64,000 nucleotides of DNA, from NCBI GenBank assembly GCA_947457075.1, contig CANGUG010000006.1, positions 1 to 64,000 on the forward strand, given 5' to 3'. The notes under the pieces were generated by a model, which saw nothing but the letters and a program-made list of their open reading frames with translations, did not search any database and was not told the DNA's origin. Shown in pieces: positions 62,487 through 64,000 of the stretch. The position numbers and the translations under genes were made by a program. Every line of letters starts with the position of its first letter. Within the stretch, counting starts at the first letter, position 1. This DNA comes from Bacteroidota bacterium (GTDB lineage Bacteria > Bacteroidota > Bacteroidia > Chitinophagales > Chitinophagaceae).

Positions 62487-62789
62487 TCAATTCACAATTT
62501 GCATAGTAGTGATAAAGTGAAAACATTGATCTCCCCAGGTTGTAAGCAATTCATCCATTAGGACGGTAGCGCTCTTTTCTTGGTATTGGACAAGCTTTTC
62601 GGGACTTTCTGAAAAGAGTTGTATGGTATAGGTAGGTGCCTGGTCCGATGTTATATCCAGCTGATAAAATTGATGATGATGAAAACATTCGGTGGCGATG
62701 ATCATTGGGATAAATTTATTTTTCATCCATTCAAGCCATTGTTCTTGTAATGTTGGGGCAATTTGAAAACTTATATTTAATACGCGCAT
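62487..62789 (-). CDS. DUF4286 family protein
   Basis: A 100-residue cytosolic protein of the DUF4286 family: NISFQIAPTLQEQWLEWMKN, TECFHHHQFYQLD, and GDQCFHFITTMQIVN. The ferredoxin-like fold expected of the family resembles small dimeric alpha/beta monooxygenase or antibiotic-biosynthesis domains. No catalytic residue is known. It is 15 bases after the exonuclease gene, in the same direction. Confidence 0.8.
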   Translation of the reverse strand: MRVLNISFQIAPTLQEQWLEWMKNKFIPMIIATECFHHHQFYQLDITSDQAPTYTIQLFSESPEKLVQYQEKSATVLMDELLTTWGDQCFHFITTMQIVN

Positions 62790-62804
62790 ATCGGACTTTT
62801 GGAA

Positions 62805-63575
62805 TTATTTTTTCAATTCAAGTACTATGGGACAATGATCACTATGTTTTACCATGGGTAAAATAGTAGCTTCTTTTATTTTACTTTCTAAAGCTTTGGT
62901 AGTACATAGGTAATCAATTCTCCATCCTTTGTTATTGAGCCTCACCGAAGGGAATCGTTGACTCCACCATGAATAGGCACCCACTGCTGTTGGGTTTTTA
63001 TATCTAAAACTATCCACCCAATCCTTTGCTAAAAATTGATCCATCCATGTACGTTCCTCTGGTAAGAAACCCGATGATTTTTTATTACCCTTCGGATCGT
63101 GAATATCAACTTCATGGTGTGCAATATTATAATCACCTGCAACGATCATATTTTGTCTCTCTTTTTTTAATGCTTGTATCCATGTATTGAATTCATCCAG
63201 CCATTGGTATTTGTAATTTTGTCGCTCGTCGCCGCTTGTTCCTGAGGGGAAATAAGCGTTGATAATGGTAAGTTCCTCAATGTCAACACGAATCACGCGC
63301 CCTTCAAAATCACTCATTTCATGCCCTGTTCCACAAATTATTTGCGTGGGCTTTTTTTTGCTAAAAACCGCAACACCACTGTATCCCTTTTTTTGCGCTG
63401 GAAACCAAGCAACATGATAACCAAGGTTGGTAAATAGGGACAGGTCAATATCATTTGGCGTTGCTTTTGTTTCTTGCACACACAAAATATCGACAGGATA
63501 TTCGGTTAACCATTCAATTAATCCTTTTTTAATGGCAGCTCGAATACCGTTTACATTATAACTTACAATGCGCAT
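62805..63575 (-). CDS. xth: Exodeoxyribonuclease III (AP endonuclease)
   Basis: A 256-residue Mg2+-dependent DNA repair enzyme that incises abasic sites and degrades 3' ends. Motifs are VSYNVNGIRAAIKKG, LCVQETKA, the NAYFPSG stretch with catalytic Tyr, AGDYNIAHHEVDIHDP and the C-terminal SDHCPIVLEL with Asp and His. Length is typical. It is preceded 9 bases upstream by the protein that crosses the window end. Confidence 0.95.
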   Translation of the reverse strand: MRIVSYNVNGIRAAIKKGLIEWLTEYPVDILCVQETKATPNDIDLSLFTNLGYHVAWFPAQKKGYSGVAVFSKKKPTQIICGTGHEMSDFEGRVIRVDIEELTIINAYFPSGTSGDERQNYKYQWLDEFNTWIQALKKERQNMIVAGDYNIAHHEVDIHDPKGNKKSSGFLPEERTWMDQFLAKDWVDSFRYKNPTAVGAYSWWSQRFPSVRLNNKGWRIDYLCTTKALESKIKEATILPMVKHSDHCPIVLELKK

Positions 63576-63584
63576 GTAATTTAA

Positions 63585-64000
63585 TTAATTGGGATTTTTG
63601 AAAATTTCACTTTGAGCAATGAGTAACAATAAATTCTTAAGTACATTGTCATCGTTGATATTTTCAGAGAAACTCACCATTTTTTGTGGTTTCAAATCCC
63701 CTCCAATAACCATACTAAGTTTATTATCAACAAAAATGCTTTTTTGACCGATAGCATGATTAAACTGAATCATGAAACTATGGTTTTTAATAACCCCCTC
63801 AATAACTCTATCGTGCACAATGCTTACTGGCGCGGAATTGACACCCACTACAAACTGTGTAGTGGAGTCATAGCCGTTGTAAGCAATATTGGGAAAGTAG
63901 TATTTGTCTTTTTCAACCACTGCATCGCTTACCTTAAATTGACCAATACTGTCATTGTTTTCATAAATATAATGTGGTTGTTCTGGTAAAAAGGTGAGTC
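63585..64000 (-). CDS. Hypothetical protein, 5' end outside window
   Basis: The frame remains open to base 64000, adding residues such as NNDSIGQFKVSDAVVEK in front of the GTG at 63920, so the visible 111-138 residues are the C-terminal part of a longer protein. It is rich in hydrophobic strands (STTQFVVGVNSAPVSIVHD, SMVIGGDLKPQKMVSF). No signal, membrane segment or motif is visible in this part. It is 9 bases upstream of xth. Confidence 0.6.
   Translation of the reverse strand, partial: LTFLPEQPHYIYENNDSIGQFKVSDAVVEKDKYYFPNIAYNGYDSTTQFVVGVNSAPVSIVHDRVIEGVIKNHSFMIQFNHAIGQKSIFVDNKLSMVIGGDLKPQKMVSFSENINDDNVLKNLLLLIAQSEIFKNPN

Overview
The window is AT-rich chromosomal DNA from a member of the Bacteroidota, most likely a Chitinophagaceae-type freshwater or soil bacterium. 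The evidence is: Bacteroidota-type gene sets (IPExxxVDY protein, GldC, DUF6089 barrel, DUF4286, TIGR02757, ribosomal protein THX, DUF1080); the order nadK-DUF6089-uppS-bamA-skp-skp-murI; promoter-like TAnnTTTG elements close to start codons; few recognisable Shine-Dalgarno sequences; and several TTG or GTG starts. The genus cannot be fixed from sequence alone. I found no tRNA or rRNA gene, no insertion sequence, no CRISPR array and no origin. No gene-free stretch exceeds about 300 bases.

Layout. 1-1406: the 3' end of a secreted beta-strand-repeat protein and a small membrane-anchored protein. 1420-7633: feoB, an exported M28 peptidase, an IPExxxVDY protein, selD and birA. 7738-12837: rsfS, ftsH, a LUD-domain protein, a LpxH-like phosphatase and an MscS channel, converging on a MerR regulator. 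13520-16843: a glycosyltransferase-like protein, gldC, a GatB/YqeY protein, cvpA and an alpha/beta hydrolase. 16846-26297: an envelope block (CBS protein, POTRA outer-membrane protein, nadK, DUF6089 barrel, uppS, bamA, two Skp/OmpH chaperones, murI). 26404-28802: rpmH, rnpA, yidD, sodB and tadA.

28831-39511 is the accessory-looking part. It holds a DUF1080 protein, a lipoprotein cytochrome c, three sugar-isomerase-like TIM barrels, two Gfo/Idh/MocA oxidoreductases, a GMC dehydrogenase and its small subunit, plus a class V aminotransferase-like enzyme. Four of these carry twin-arginine signals. I read this as an oxidative, probably 3-keto-sugar, route split between periplasm and cytoplasm.

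39659-49428 is mostly housekeeping: aldehyde dehydrogenase, glutathione peroxidase, dusB, a CPBP protease, cdsA and psd (phospholipid synthesis), a YjjG-like phosphatase, a short-chain dehydrogenase, TIGR02757 and a trans-sulfuration enzyme. 49477-58525 holds a DUF1648 membrane protein, a deoxyhypusine-synthase-like protein, an 86-bp tandem repeat with hairpins, a second M28 peptidase, rpiB, a CNNM/CorC protein, an aldo/keto reductase, lptC, an outer-membrane protein and coaX. 58631-61423 is a tight operon in which a short MeaB-type GTPase lies between two glycosyltransferases. 61479-64000 holds a small CxxC membrane protein, THX, HU, DUF4286, exonuclease III and a protein cut by the window end.

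Start codons were re-chosen where the longest frame begins upstream of the family's usual N-terminus. All function calls rest on motifs and family knowledge read by eye; no database search was run.
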